The notes under the pieces were generated by a model. That model saw nothing but the letters and a program-made list of their open reading frames with translations. It did no database searches and was not told the DNA's origin. DNA of 64,000 nucleotides, from NCBI GenBank assembly GCA_965200145.1, contig CBDATG010000002.1, positions 868,001 to 932,000 of the forward strand. Direction: 5' to 3'. This stretch comes from CBDATG01 sp965200145. Its GTDB lineage: Bacteria; Chloroflexota; Dehalococcoidia; Lucifugimonadales; Lucifugimonadaceae. The position numbers and the translations under genes were made by a program. Positions 7,904 through 16,249 of the stretch are shown here, piece by piece. The first letter of the stretch is position 1; every line of letters starts with the position of its first letter.

Positions 7904-10900
7904 ATGATTTTACGATATCGGTCATTATTTGTCATGATGGCGACGTTTATCGTCGTCATAATGACAACACTTGATGTCAACACCCTCCAAACCGCCGATG
8001 CTCAAGCATTCGTAAGCGTCTGCGACCGACAAGCAGCAATACGAGATGCCATCGTCGCGGCACTCAGTTCAAGATCAAACTGCGCCGATGTTCGCTCGTG
8101 GGACCTGTTTCAGATACGAACCCTCAACCTCAACAACGCAAACATCTCCTCCATATCCGCGGACGACTACAACGGACTCCGACCCGAGCGCCTGTCGCTC
8201 ATTGGCAACAATCTAACCGCAATACCGCCCGCGATCATCAATCAGTACTTGCACCGTCTAGACCTCCGCGACAACAACATCACACGAGTCAATGAAAACG
8301 ACCTCGCCGGAGCCACGCAACTCAGATATCTCAGACTTCGAGGCAACGACCTCTCGGCCGCAAACGCATTGCACCCAAACGCACTCGACCCACTAACCGA
8401 GCTCGAGACGCTAAACTTCAACAACGCTGGGTTAAAGAGCCTGCCGACTGGGTTCATAGACGAGTTGACCGATCTGGACCGCTTTGAAGTCGCAAACAAC
8501 GAGATAACAGCGATAGACCCCGACTTCTTCCAACACAACACACAGTTAAGGACGCTGTATGTGTACGGTAACAACCTGACCGCGATCGACAAGCGGTGGC
8601 TACGCACTTTGAGCCGACTAAGCGCCTTCTGGATTAATGACAACAAGATCACGACCCTCAACGCCAACGCCTTCACCGCGACCACCGATGGCCAGACCTT
8701 CACCGGACCAACCCGACTCAATAATCTCTACCTTCATAACAACGAGATCGCGACCATCCATCGCGACGCGTTCAATGGGCTCAACCTCTGGACTTTACGC
8801 CTCGACGGTAACAACATCGCGAGCCTACCGAGCGACGTCTTCGACGACATGCCAAGGATCGCCGACCTGCGGTTGTACGACAACCAACTCACGAGCGTAG
8901 AAGCCGGCACCTTCGAAAACCAAACCAACCTCAGAAACTTGTACCTCAACAGGAACAGACTCCGATCCATCGATGCCGACATCTTCAAAAACCTCACCAG
9001 ACTCGGTTATCTGCAAATCGACAACAACCAGATCAGCACCATCCATGCCGACGCCTTCGCCAATCTACGGCAACTCAGCCTGCTTCTTATGAACAACAAC
9101 CGTTTAACCCAACTGCCGCCGACTCTGTTCCGAGCAAACACCGCTCTGACACTCCTCCGGATCCAATCCAACCAGATCACCGAAATCGATGCGAACGTCT
9201 TCAGAGGGCTCGCAAACCTAAGAGACCTTTGGTTGCATCGCAACCAGATCCACACGATACAACCGAACGCTTTCGAGGGGTTGGGTACCCTATCCCAACT
9301 TTTGCTCTACTCCAACCGACTCAACGAAATCGATCCGAACGTCTTCAGCGGGATCCCGAACTTAAGACAACTTTGGTTACATGGCAACCGGATACAGACG
9401 ATCCATGCAAACGCATTCGCGGGGTTGGATAGCCTAAGCCAACTCTTGCTACATGGGAACCAGATCAGGATCTTACCTTTCGGCGTGTTTCGCGGACTCG
9501 ACCTCGACATGCTCTGGTTGACAACCAACCCCGGCGCTCCATTCCGACTACCTGTCCGCACCGACTTCGGAGCGTCCAACAATGCTCACATCTCGATCCT
9601 CCACGGAGCCGTCTTCGATGTCAACGTCCGAATCAGCGGAGCACGAACGTCCAGCACCACAGTACCCGCAGGCTCAACCCGGTCGCCAAATTTCAACCTG
9701 AACCCCACTACAGGCGAGCAACCAGAAGTCAGCATATCACTCAGCAGTGCTCCCACGACCAGGTGCTACGGATCAGCATGTTTCAGAGGATTCCAATACG
9801 CCGCAACAGATGGGCCGTATCCACGCCTCCCCGTAATTTCCCGTATCGAACCGCAAATCGTCAGCGCAACAGTCGAGACTGGCCAGCAGGTCAGACTCAC
9901 TGCAAACGTCTTCAATATGCAAGACCGCAACGCAAACGACCCGTTCGACCAGCGGACCGGACGATTCGACGACAACCAGCTGGGTTTCGTGTGGTCCTAC
10001 GACATCAGCGGCGGCACGTTCTCCACAACCAACACGCCACGAACCATCTACTACACAGCCCCAGAAACGCCTTCTACCGTAACCATTACGGCCGAGGCCT
10101 CCCCTTACGGAGTATGCCGAGGCCACCACACCACGCCGGCAAACAACTCCGACTGCATTGCCACATTCACAATACGCGTCGTTCCGGCAGGTAATACCCA
10201 GGCACCAGCAGAATCGGACCCCAGGAACCCAAGCGGACAGATCCCGACCAGCTTGAGCGACAGTTCAGGCGTTGAATACGAGGTAGCAACCCCCGAGCAA
10301 GGCGGTAGGTATCAAGCCGAAGACTGCGAAACATGCCCAACCGTCACGATTCCAATCGGCGCGGTTCCAGACCTCACAGTCATCGGTATACGAGCGACCG
10401 CCCGGTCGTCAACTACTCAGAACCCGTTGTTGAGTGATCAACTCGTCATTTCCAGCGACCACGTGTCCGTGACAGCCGTAGACCAACGCGGCGAACCCTT
10501 GACGAACTACACACTGAACAAACCCATGCAAATCTGCCTGCCACTGCCCGCCCAGTTCCGCAGTCGCTTAGACGGCATCGCACTGTTCGAGTTCGCTGAC
10601 GAACCAACCGACAGCAGAATGCTGTCGGCAAAGGTCTACGCACGCAACGGCAACCTAACCATCTGCGCCCTAACGGACAGATTGCCAACAACAGTAGCCC
10701 CTGCAAGACGCGGCACGGTCGAACCGACCTTGACGCAGCCAACGACACGTGACAACCTGCCCGAAACAGGCGGAGCCGCGCCTAACCCACTCGCACCACT
10801 AGCGGCCGCCATAGCAGGCATGCTCCTCACGGCGATCGGCTTGATTTACCATTGTCTATCAGCAAGGCACAGGGGCTGTAGCTCAGTTGGGAGAGCACTT

Positions 10901-10912
10901 CGTTCGCAATGA
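7904..10912 (+). CDS. Giant LRR cell-surface protein with LPETG sorting signal, paralogue 2
   Basis: A paralogue of the gene at 4231, about 1002 aa from ATG 7904, chosen because MILRYRSLFVMM begins a good signal peptide with an ADAQA cleavage site. The order is Cys cap, about 19 LRRs, Ig-like domain, Cys-containing domain, then LPETGG (10757-10774), membrane helix and basic tail. It lacks the FN3 domain of its twin. Relative to the twin it has two fewer LRRs in the N-terminal third and two more near the LRR end. The last 13 codons are encoded by the 5' half of tRNA-Ala on the same strand, so the Arg-rich tail is read from tRNA sequence. Sortase anchoring is inferred; no sortase gene is in the window. 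Confidence 0.85.
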   Translation: MILRYRSLFVMMATFIVVIMTTLDVNTLQTADAQAFVSVCDRQAAIRDAIVAALSSRSNCADVRSWDLFQIRTLNLNNANISSISADDYNGLRPERLSLIGNNLTAIPPAIINQYLHRLDLRDNNITRVNENDLAGATQLRYLRLRGNDLSAANALHPNALDPLTELETLNFNNAGLKSLPTGFIDELTDLDRFEVANNEITAIDPDFFQHNTQLRTLYVYGNNLTAIDKRWLRTLSRLSAFWINDNKITTLNANAFTATTDGQTFTGPTRLNNLYLHNNEIATIHRDAFNGLNLWTLRLDGNNIASLPSDVFDDMPRIADLRLYDNQLTSVEAGTFENQTNLRNLYLNRNRLRSIDADIFKNLTRLGYLQIDNNQISTIHADAFANLRQLSLLLMNNNRLTQLPPTLFRANTALTLLRIQSNQITEIDANVFRGLANLRDLWLHRNQIHTIQPNAFEGLGTLSQLLLYSNRLNEIDPNVFSGIPNLRQLWLHGNRIQTIHANAFAGLDSLSQLLLHGNQIRILPFGVFRGLDLDMLWLTTNPGAPFRLPVRTDFGASNNAHISILHGAVFDVNVRISGARTSSTTVPAGSTRSPNFNLNPTTGEQPEVSISLSSAPTTRCYGSACFRGFQYAATDGPYPRLPVISRIEPQIVSATVETGQQVRLTANVFNMQDRNANDPFDQRTGRFDDNQLGFVWSYDISGGTFSTTNTPRTIYYTAPETPSTVTITAEASPYGVCRGHHTTPANNSDCIATFTIRVVPAGNTQAPAESDPRNPSGQIPTSLSDSSGVEYEVATPEQGGRYQAEDCETCPTVTIPIGAVPDLTVIGIRATARSSTTQNPLLSDQLVISSDHVSVTAVDQRGEPLTNYTLNKPMQICLPLPAQFRSRLDGIALFEFADEPTDSRMLSAKVYARNGNLTICALTDRLPTTVAPARRGTVEPTLTQPTTRDNLPETGGAAPNPLAPLAAAIAGMLLTAIGLIYHCLSARHRGCSSVGRALRSQ
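9179..9466 (+). repeat. Tandem 144-bp duplication of an LRR pair
   Basis: Units 9179-9322 and 9323-9466 are each 48 codons (two 24-residue LRRs) and are clearly alike at the DNA level (CGAAATCGAT.CGAACGTCTTCAG in both). The first LRR protein has only one such pair at this place. This shows in-frame copy change by recombination between repeats. Confidence 0.7.
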
Positions 10913-10947
10913 AGAGGTCGGGGGTTCGAATCCCCCCAGCTCCACCA
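10872..10947 (+). tRNA. tRNA-Ala (CGC)
   Basis: A full 76-nt cloverleaf with encoded CCA. The acceptor stem GGGGCTG/CAGCTCC contains the G3:U70 wobble pair that identifies alanine tRNAs. The anticodon stem-loop CTTCG-TTCGCAA-TGAAG places CGC at positions 34-36, reading GCG. The T arm is GGGGG-TTCGAAT-CCCCC. Its first 41 nt overlap the coding end of the LRR protein on the same strand. Confidence 0.96.
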
Positions 10948-10996
10948 GAACACCAACCTCCAGTACTCAGAACAACAACGCATAATCAGGGATGCC

Positions 10997-12715
10997 ATGC
11001 AAGGTTGGATAAAACAACCCGTAGCCCTGACAGCGTCCCTGTTCGTCGCCGTCGCGATCTCCGTCGCTTGCACGGACGAAAGCAAAGTCCTGTCGCTAAA
11101 GTACTGGCAAGCCCCCACGATTCCAAACCCATACCTCGCCGCCGGCGACAAAGACTCCGATGCCGCCGCTCTAACACTCGAACCACTCGCAAACCATGAC
11201 CCTGAAGGGCGCATTACAACCAAGCTCGCCGCCGAAGTCCCAACACTCGAAAACGGCGGATTCGCTACAGACCATCTCTCAATCACATGGCAATTGCTAG
11301 ACGGAGTGAAGTGGTCCGACGGCTCTAGCTTCACTGCACACGATGTCGTCTTCACTTGGCGATTCTGCATCGAGAGCCCTTCCGGATGCACCGCTACCGA
11401 TAGGCTCTCCAGCGTTAAATCAGTTCAAGCGATTGACAACCTAACAGTACTCATCGAGTTCGTAGACCCGACACCGTACCCCTACAACGTCTTCGTCGGC
11501 GCCAAGATGCCAATTCTGAGCCGCGCCCAATACGAAGGTTGCTTGGGGATGCCGCACGAAGAGTGCCCTGGCGGCGCACACACTCCGATCGGAACCGGTC
11601 CATACAGCATCATCGAATTCTCCCCACAACGGTCAGAGTTTGAACGCAACATTCACTTCAGGACAGCCCAACCGTTCTTCGATTCCGTCATCCTCATCGG
11701 CGGCGGTGATGTCGAAACCGCAGAACGTGAAGTCTTCGAAACCGGAGAAATCGATTACGTCTGGAACCTCCAGTCCGACCCGAAGCAACTGTTGGAGAAA
11801 CAAAGACTCGGCAACGGACTCATCTCAGAGGGATTCGGTAGCCTCGTAGAGCGGATTTTCGTAAACCAGACCAATCCTGATCCTGCCTTGGGAGAGCGTC
11901 GATCAGAATACCTCGACGGCGAGAACCCGCACCCATTCCTCACGTTCACGCCCATAACCTCCGCAATGTCCATGGCAATCGACCGCCAGCGCATCACTGA
12001 TGAACTCTACGATTTCGCAGCCGTGCCAACATGCAACATCGTCGACGGTCCAGCAGAGTACACATCAGACAGCAACGATGGTTGCATGACACAGGACATC
12101 GACGGTGCAAATCTCATACTTGACGCAAACGACGTCATCGACACCGATGGCGATGGAATCCGCGAATACCAAGGCATCCCCCTCCGAATCTCATTCCGAA
12201 CAACAACCAACGCCACGCGTCAAGCCACCCAACAACTCATCAAGGACTGGTGGCAACAGATAGGCATCGATACTACGCTGACACATGCCGATGCGACTTT
12301 CATGTTCGGCGAAGACAATGTGAAACATGCAAACGTCGCATACTCCAGATTCTTCGCCGACGTCCAGATGTACACCGAAACATCAGGGATCGACCCCGTG
12401 GCCTACCTCTCAGGTCAGCTATGCTCACACATCCAATCACGCCAGAACGGATGGTCCACCTCCAACAACACACGCCACTGCGACCCTGAGTACGACGCAA
12501 CCTTCGTTGAACTGACAGAACAACCGCTCGGACCGCAACGCCAAGCTCTAGTAAAGCAACTAAACGACCTCATAGTCGCCCGCAACTACCAGATACCGCT
12601 CGTAAACCGAAGCATAGTCTCCGCACACGCCACCAACCTGCACGGAGTCCGCTCAAACGCATGGGACTCCCAGCTGTGGAACATAGCAGACTGGCGCCGC
12701 TACAGCGGCGAGTAG
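10997..12715 (+). CDS. Peptide/oligomer ABC transporter substrate-binding lipoprotein
   Basis: A 572-aa family 5 (DppA/OppA) solute-binding protein. A short signal peptide ends in the lipobox SVAC near residue 25. Family motifs include WQLLDGVKWSDGSSFTAHDV (about 97-116) and GTGPYSIIEF, with a VARNYQIPLVN-type C-terminus. It would sit outside the membrane on a lipid anchor and pass ligand to permeases, but no permease or ATPase gene is adjacent, so it is an orphan that may share a transporter. It starts 49 nt after tRNA-Ala. Its 5' end was duplicated and lost at 7597. Confidence 0.85.
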   Translation: MQGWIKQPVALTASLFVAVAISVACTDESKVLSLKYWQAPTIPNPYLAAGDKDSDAAALTLEPLANHDPEGRITTKLAAEVPTLENGGFATDHLSITWQLLDGVKWSDGSSFTAHDVVFTWRFCIESPSGCTATDRLSSVKSVQAIDNLTVLIEFVDPTPYPYNVFVGAKMPILSRAQYEGCLGMPHEECPGGAHTPIGTGPYSIIEFSPQRSEFERNIHFRTAQPFFDSVILIGGGDVETAEREVFETGEIDYVWNLQSDPKQLLEKQRLGNGLISEGFGSLVERIFVNQTNPDPALGERRSEYLDGENPHPFLTFTPITSAMSMAIDRQRITDELYDFAAVPTCNIVDGPAEYTSDSNDGCMTQDIDGANLILDANDVIDTDGDGIREYQGIPLRISFRTTTNATRQATQQLIKDWWQQIGIDTTLTHADATFMFGEDNVKHANVAYSRFFADVQMYTETSGIDPVAYLSGQLCSHIQSRQNGWSTSNNTRHCDPEYDATFVELTEQPLGPQRQALVKQLNDLIVARNYQIPLVNRSIVSAHATNLHGVRSNAWDSQLWNIADWRRYSGE

Positions 12716-12793
12716 GTCAAGGGCCGACGCGTGGCGCGGAGTGCTCGTGTCGGGTCATTGCACCCAGCTACTCGCCGCCACGACTCAGGTAGT

Positions 12794-12982
12794 TCAATCA
12801 GTTTCTCGCCGCGGCGATTGGGATCGACGCCAACGCTTTTTCATCTGCTCTACCATCTCGATTACATCCTCAGCGCGAGTCGGCCGACCCAACCCTTCCG
12901 GTGGAGGGTCGTAGGTTGGCCATGCCCATCCGTCGTGCACTCTCCGGCGCCTTCCACGGGTGCTAGTTTGTTGACTGGTCAT
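12794..12982 (-). CDS. Small basic protein of unknown function
   Basis: A 62-aa protein beginning MTSQQTSTRGRRRR, with an aromatic/proline middle (GWAWPTYDPPPEG) and a predicted helix RAEDVIEMVEQMKKRWRR. The start is well supported: AGGAGA lies 8 nt before ATG 12982. The upstream gene's TGA is one base before this ATG, so the two are probably translated together. I recognise no family. Arg-rich ends could bind nucleic acid or acidic surfaces, but that is speculation. Confidence 0.55.
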   Translation of the reverse strand: MTSQQTSTRGRRRRVHDGWAWPTYDPPPEGLGRPTRAEDVIEMVEQMKKRWRRSQSPRRETD

Positions 12983-12983
12983 T

Positions 12984-13631
12984 TCAATGTCTCCTAGTTG
13001 CCAAACACTCTCTGCTACACTCAACTAAATCATAAAACGTGGTGGCATGCCATCCACGGCTTGTCGGTCTGCGATTCCGATTCTCAAATTGCGAGTGCAC
13101 CATCAAAGACCTAATACCCCTGCCTACCACGAACTCCGATGTCTCAACGATAGTGGATCCGGGCTCAATGACAAGACCGTCGCCGCCCCAATCCCGGACG
13201 AATCTACCTAGCGTGGGCCACCGGAACCTACCACCGAGTTCGCTGTCGAAATCGCGGTCATGGAGAACCTCAACACCTGCATCGTCAACATAGCTAGTAG
13301 TGAACAACGCGAAATCGGCCCTCGATATCCGAACAGCTACTTTCGACGTATTGCACAGCTTCACCGAGCACGCTATATGCACATAGCTCTCTCCAACTAT
13401 CCGATGCGACACCTCCTGATCAACAATCACATGTGGCTCGAACTCGCGGAACAACCCCAGCCTCACAGCAGCCAGCGTGGAACCGACAACCACCGCCGAA
13501 CCGACCAGAACTGCTTGCACAACCTGAGCCGCACCCGAAACATCAGTCGGCGTTAGCGCAGTCACCGACCAGACGCAGCCAACAATCCCGAACGGCGTGA
13601 TGACCCAAAATGCAATATACCGCTTGCTCAT
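12984..13631 (-). CDS. Two-helix membrane protein of unknown function
   Basis: About 215 aa from ATG 13631, preceded by a modest GGA. The first 65 residues hold two hydrophobic helices (YIAFWVITPFGIVGCVWSV and a second with AVLVGSAVVVG). The remaining ~150 residues form a soluble, beta-rich domain (VHIACSVKLCNTS, ISRADFALFTT, IEPGSTIVETSEFVV), probably cytoplasmic or extracytoplasmic depending on topology. No known family was recognised. Its TGA is one base away from the ATG of the small basic protein downstream, giving a tight two-gene unit. Confidence 0.6.
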   Translation of the reverse strand: MSKRYIAFWVITPFGIVGCVWSVTALTPTDVSGAAQVVQAVLVGSAVVVGSTLAAVRLGLFREFEPHVIVDQEVSHRIVGESYVHIACSVKLCNTSKVAVRISRADFALFTTSYVDDAGVEVLHDRDFDSELGGRFRWPTLGRFVRDWGGDGLVIEPGSTIVETSEFVVGRGIRSLMVHSQFENRNRRPTSRGWHATTFYDLVECSRECLATRRH

Positions 13632-13815
13632 CGCCGTTTTTCCAAGACTCCTAGACGCGAAGTCGTACACGCTCGGGACCGACCCGCTCCGGCACGCAAC
13701 GCTATTCCGGAAGTCTACGCGCACTGCCAGCTAACTCAAAGCTCGCGTGTCACACTCGATGGCGTAAGCACACGTCACGAACCACGCGAGCGACGCCCAG
13801 ATAGGGAGTAGAACC

Positions 13816-14814
13816 CTAGAACGTCACGCCGACCTTCACAACGCCATCATCCCGCCGCTTCGCCAACTCGAACGCATCCTCAATGCGCTCAACGTCAAAC
13901 ACGTGCGTCACGATCGGCCCCATGTCTATCTCGCCCTCGGATATCAGACGCAAAGCCTCGCGAAACGTCTTCAAACCTGGCTCTATCTGCGCCCCCAAAA
14001 TCGAGTACGCATTCGCACGCTTCTTGAACATCTCCGTGTAGTCGAATGGGACTGGATCGTTTGACTCCGGCAGTCCGAACAGAACACACATTCCCTCGTC
14101 GCACACAATGTGAAACGACTGACTGAGAGTGGGTGTCGATCCCACTGCCTCAATCACGATATCCGCGCCAACGCCGTCGGTCAGATCCAAGACCGCCGCG
14201 GTTGCATCTTCGCCGGTGTCGCCAATCGACTCGTCCGCGCCGTACAGGTACCCCAAGTCACGCCGATGCGCTACTGGCTCGATCGCGATCACTCTCGATG
14301 CACCGCGACGCTTCAACACGAAGTCCCAGAATAGTCCCGCGCTACCTTGACCGAGGACCGCGCATGTCAAACCGGCGAGTGAACTGGGCAGTCGTCTCGA
14401 TGCGAACAATACAGTCCCAAGCTGCTGTGTCATCAACAAGTGTGCAACCGGCACTGATCCGGTCAGCTTCAGCATGTGATTCGCATGAACCTTCATGTAC
14501 TCCGCAAAACACAACGAATCCCAGATGTGCGGAACCGCCAGCACCAAGTCCCCCACTCCCACAACATCGCCCCAGCAGTCATCCGGGTATCGCCGCGGCG
14601 GTTCAACGACAACTCCAACCGCTTCGTGGCCAGGATGACCAGGTGCTGCGGGAAACTCCGCAATCTGCCAGCCCATGCCTGCCATGTGCAAATCAGACCC
14701 GCAGATCGACGCCATGCTCGTCTTCACCAACGCATCCTCAACAGAAGGCTCCGGCATCGGGACATTGTCTACGAACCTGATGTCGCCGACATCAAACACC
14801 TGCGCCGCCTTCAT
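13816..14814 (-). CDS. Zinc-type alcohol dehydrogenase (MDR superfamily)
   Basis: A 332-aa medium-chain dehydrogenase. CGSDLH and PGHPGHEAVG are the catalytic zinc site motifs, and GQGSAGLFWDFVLKR is the nucleotide-binding turn. The four-cysteine structural zinc lobe is absent and the protein is slightly short for the family. GGAGGTG lies 6 nt before ATG 14814. It probably oxidises a polyol or sugar alcohol, given its GH4 and aldehyde dehydrogenase neighbours, but the substrate is not visible. Confidence 0.85.
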   Translation of the reverse strand: MKAAQVFDVGDIRFVDNVPMPEPSVEDALVKTSMASICGSDLHMAGMGWQIAEFPAAPGHPGHEAVGVVVEPPRRYPDDCWGDVVGVGDLVLAVPHIWDSLCFAEYMKVHANHMLKLTGSVPVAHLLMTQQLGTVLFASRRLPSSLAGLTCAVLGQGSAGLFWDFVLKRRGASRVIAIEPVAHRRDLGYLYGADESIGDTGEDATAAVLDLTDGVGADIVIEAVGSTPTLSQSFHIVCDEGMCVLFGLPESNDPVPFDYTEMFKKRANAYSILGAQIEPGLKTFREALRLISEGEIDMGPIVTHVFDVERIEDAFELAKRRDDGVVKVGVTF

Positions 14815-14867
14815 CTCAACACCTCCGGTGCTTTCCTGTAATCACCCATCATTAGTTGCGGCACGCG

Positions 14868-16157
14868 TCACGAATAAGCGTCAAGAGCTGACCCGTGGGC
14901 ATCCCACATTTCATCGAACATCTGACGTATCTCACGCAACGACAGGACTGCCGCCGTCAACGGATCAAGACACACCGCATGGAAAGCAGACTCGCGCGAC
15001 CGCTCCAACACGGCGCGCACGCCCAGCTCCTGCACCGCAACGTTCGCTCGCGACAAAGCCGCACACTGCGCAGGTATCTCGCCAACGGGCATCGGATGAA
15101 ATCCAAGATCGTCAATCAGTATCGGAACCTCCACGCACGAACCTCGTGGCAGATTGTCTACCAGTCCCGCATTCGGGACGTTCCCATTGATAACCGTGCG
15201 CCGACCCGACTCCATAGCCTCCATGATCCTGCAAGCATACTCATCCGAACGCTCCGGCCGTATCGGGTCGTCCGAGAACGCATCACGATCAAGCTGAGAT
15301 AGATGATCATCCACGCGCTTAACGCGACGTTGCAGGTCCTGCCGTATCCCATCAAGAGCAAACCACGCCATAATGTCGGGATCGGTCCTGAAGTAAGGCA
15401 CATACTCCGACATGTGACGCGTCGACTCAGTCACAAACAGACCGAAGTGCCGCATCACCTCAAACCTAACCCGATCCTGGGCGAAAATCTCCGGTTCCTC
15501 CATCGCCGACCGCAAGGCAGGGTAGGCATCCTCTCCGTTACGCTCAAACCTGATGAACCATGCCAAGTGATTGATTCCGCCAACCCAAGCCGACACTTCA
15601 TCCGCAGGCGCACCGATATACCTTGCCAAGACTTGAGTCGTGCGCTGAACACTGTGACACAGTCCTATAGTGGGAACTGCAGCAACCTCGCCGATCGCCC
15701 AACACGCCATCGCCATCGGATTCGTGTAGTTCAACAATGTCGCACCAGGTGCAACCGCATCAATGTCCTTCGCGATGTCAAGTAACACCGGAATCGTTCG
15801 CAACCCCTTGAAAACTCCGCCCGGACCAACCGTGTCACCAACCGCTTGGTCAACCCCGTACTTCATGGGGATACCTATGTCACGCCCGTAATCATCGCCC
15901 ACACGTATCGTCGTCAAGACGTAATCAGAACTTTGCAACGCATCCCGCCGATCGGTGGTAACTGACACACTCCCGCTTGAACCGACCTCCGCAAACAGCT
16001 TCTCCGCGAACCTTCCGATCATGGAGAGCCGCTCATCATCCACATCCATCAGCGCAATCTCCGAATCTCGAAGTTCCGGTACACACGCAACATCCTGCAA
16101 AAGCCGACGCGCAAACACCACGCTACCAGCACCTATCAAACATATCTTCGGCGACAT
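14868..16157 (-). CDS. Glycoside hydrolase family 4 (alpha-galactosidase/alpha-glucosidase-like)
   Basis: A 429-aa GH4 enzyme; the family cleaves glycosides by an NAD+- and Mn2+-dependent redox-elimination mechanism. The N-terminal GAGSVVFARRLLQDV is the NAD-binding motif, NYTNPM is conserved, and the metal-ligand Cys and His appear in GLCHSVQ and GGINHLAWF. Length is normal. It is more like the alpha-galactosidase/alpha-glucuronidase branch than the 6-phospho-glucosidases, but the exact sugar is not resolved. There is no Shine-Dalgarno; TAGGTT lies 7 nt before ATG, consistent with a leaderless transcript. It lies between MDR and ceramidase-like genes. Confidence 0.85.
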   Translation of the reverse strand: MSPKICLIGAGSVVFARRLLQDVACVPELRDSEIALMDVDDERLSMIGRFAEKLFAEVGSSGSVSVTTDRRDALQSSDYVLTTIRVGDDYGRDIGIPMKYGVDQAVGDTVGPGGVFKGLRTIPVLLDIAKDIDAVAPGATLLNYTNPMAMACWAIGEVAAVPTIGLCHSVQRTTQVLARYIGAPADEVSAWVGGINHLAWFIRFERNGEDAYPALRSAMEEPEIFAQDRVRFEVMRHFGLFVTESTRHMSEYVPYFRTDPDIMAWFALDGIRQDLQRRVKRVDDHLSQLDRDAFSDDPIRPERSDEYACRIMEAMESGRRTVINGNVPNAGLVDNLPRGSCVEVPILIDDLGFHPMPVGEIPAQCAALSRANVAVQELGVRAVLERSRESAFHAVCLDPLTAAVLSLREIRQMFDEMWDAHGSALDAYS

Positions 16158-16249
16158 TTCCGCTAACCTACACTGATATCCCGATCGTTGACGAACTCGG
16201 ACTACACGATTCTATTGACACATCCGCAACAGCACGCCGAAGTACGCAC

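Noticed and set aside
10860..10912. LRR protein end as a spurious tRNA read-through
   Set aside because: No earlier stop exists, and the duplicated copy keeps the frame open to the equivalent position, so the overlap is taken as real coding sequence.
15977..16249. N-terminal extension of the ceramidase-like gene
   Set aside because: It runs antisense through the conserved GH4 N-terminus and has no family similarity; TTG 16250 precedes the first family motif.
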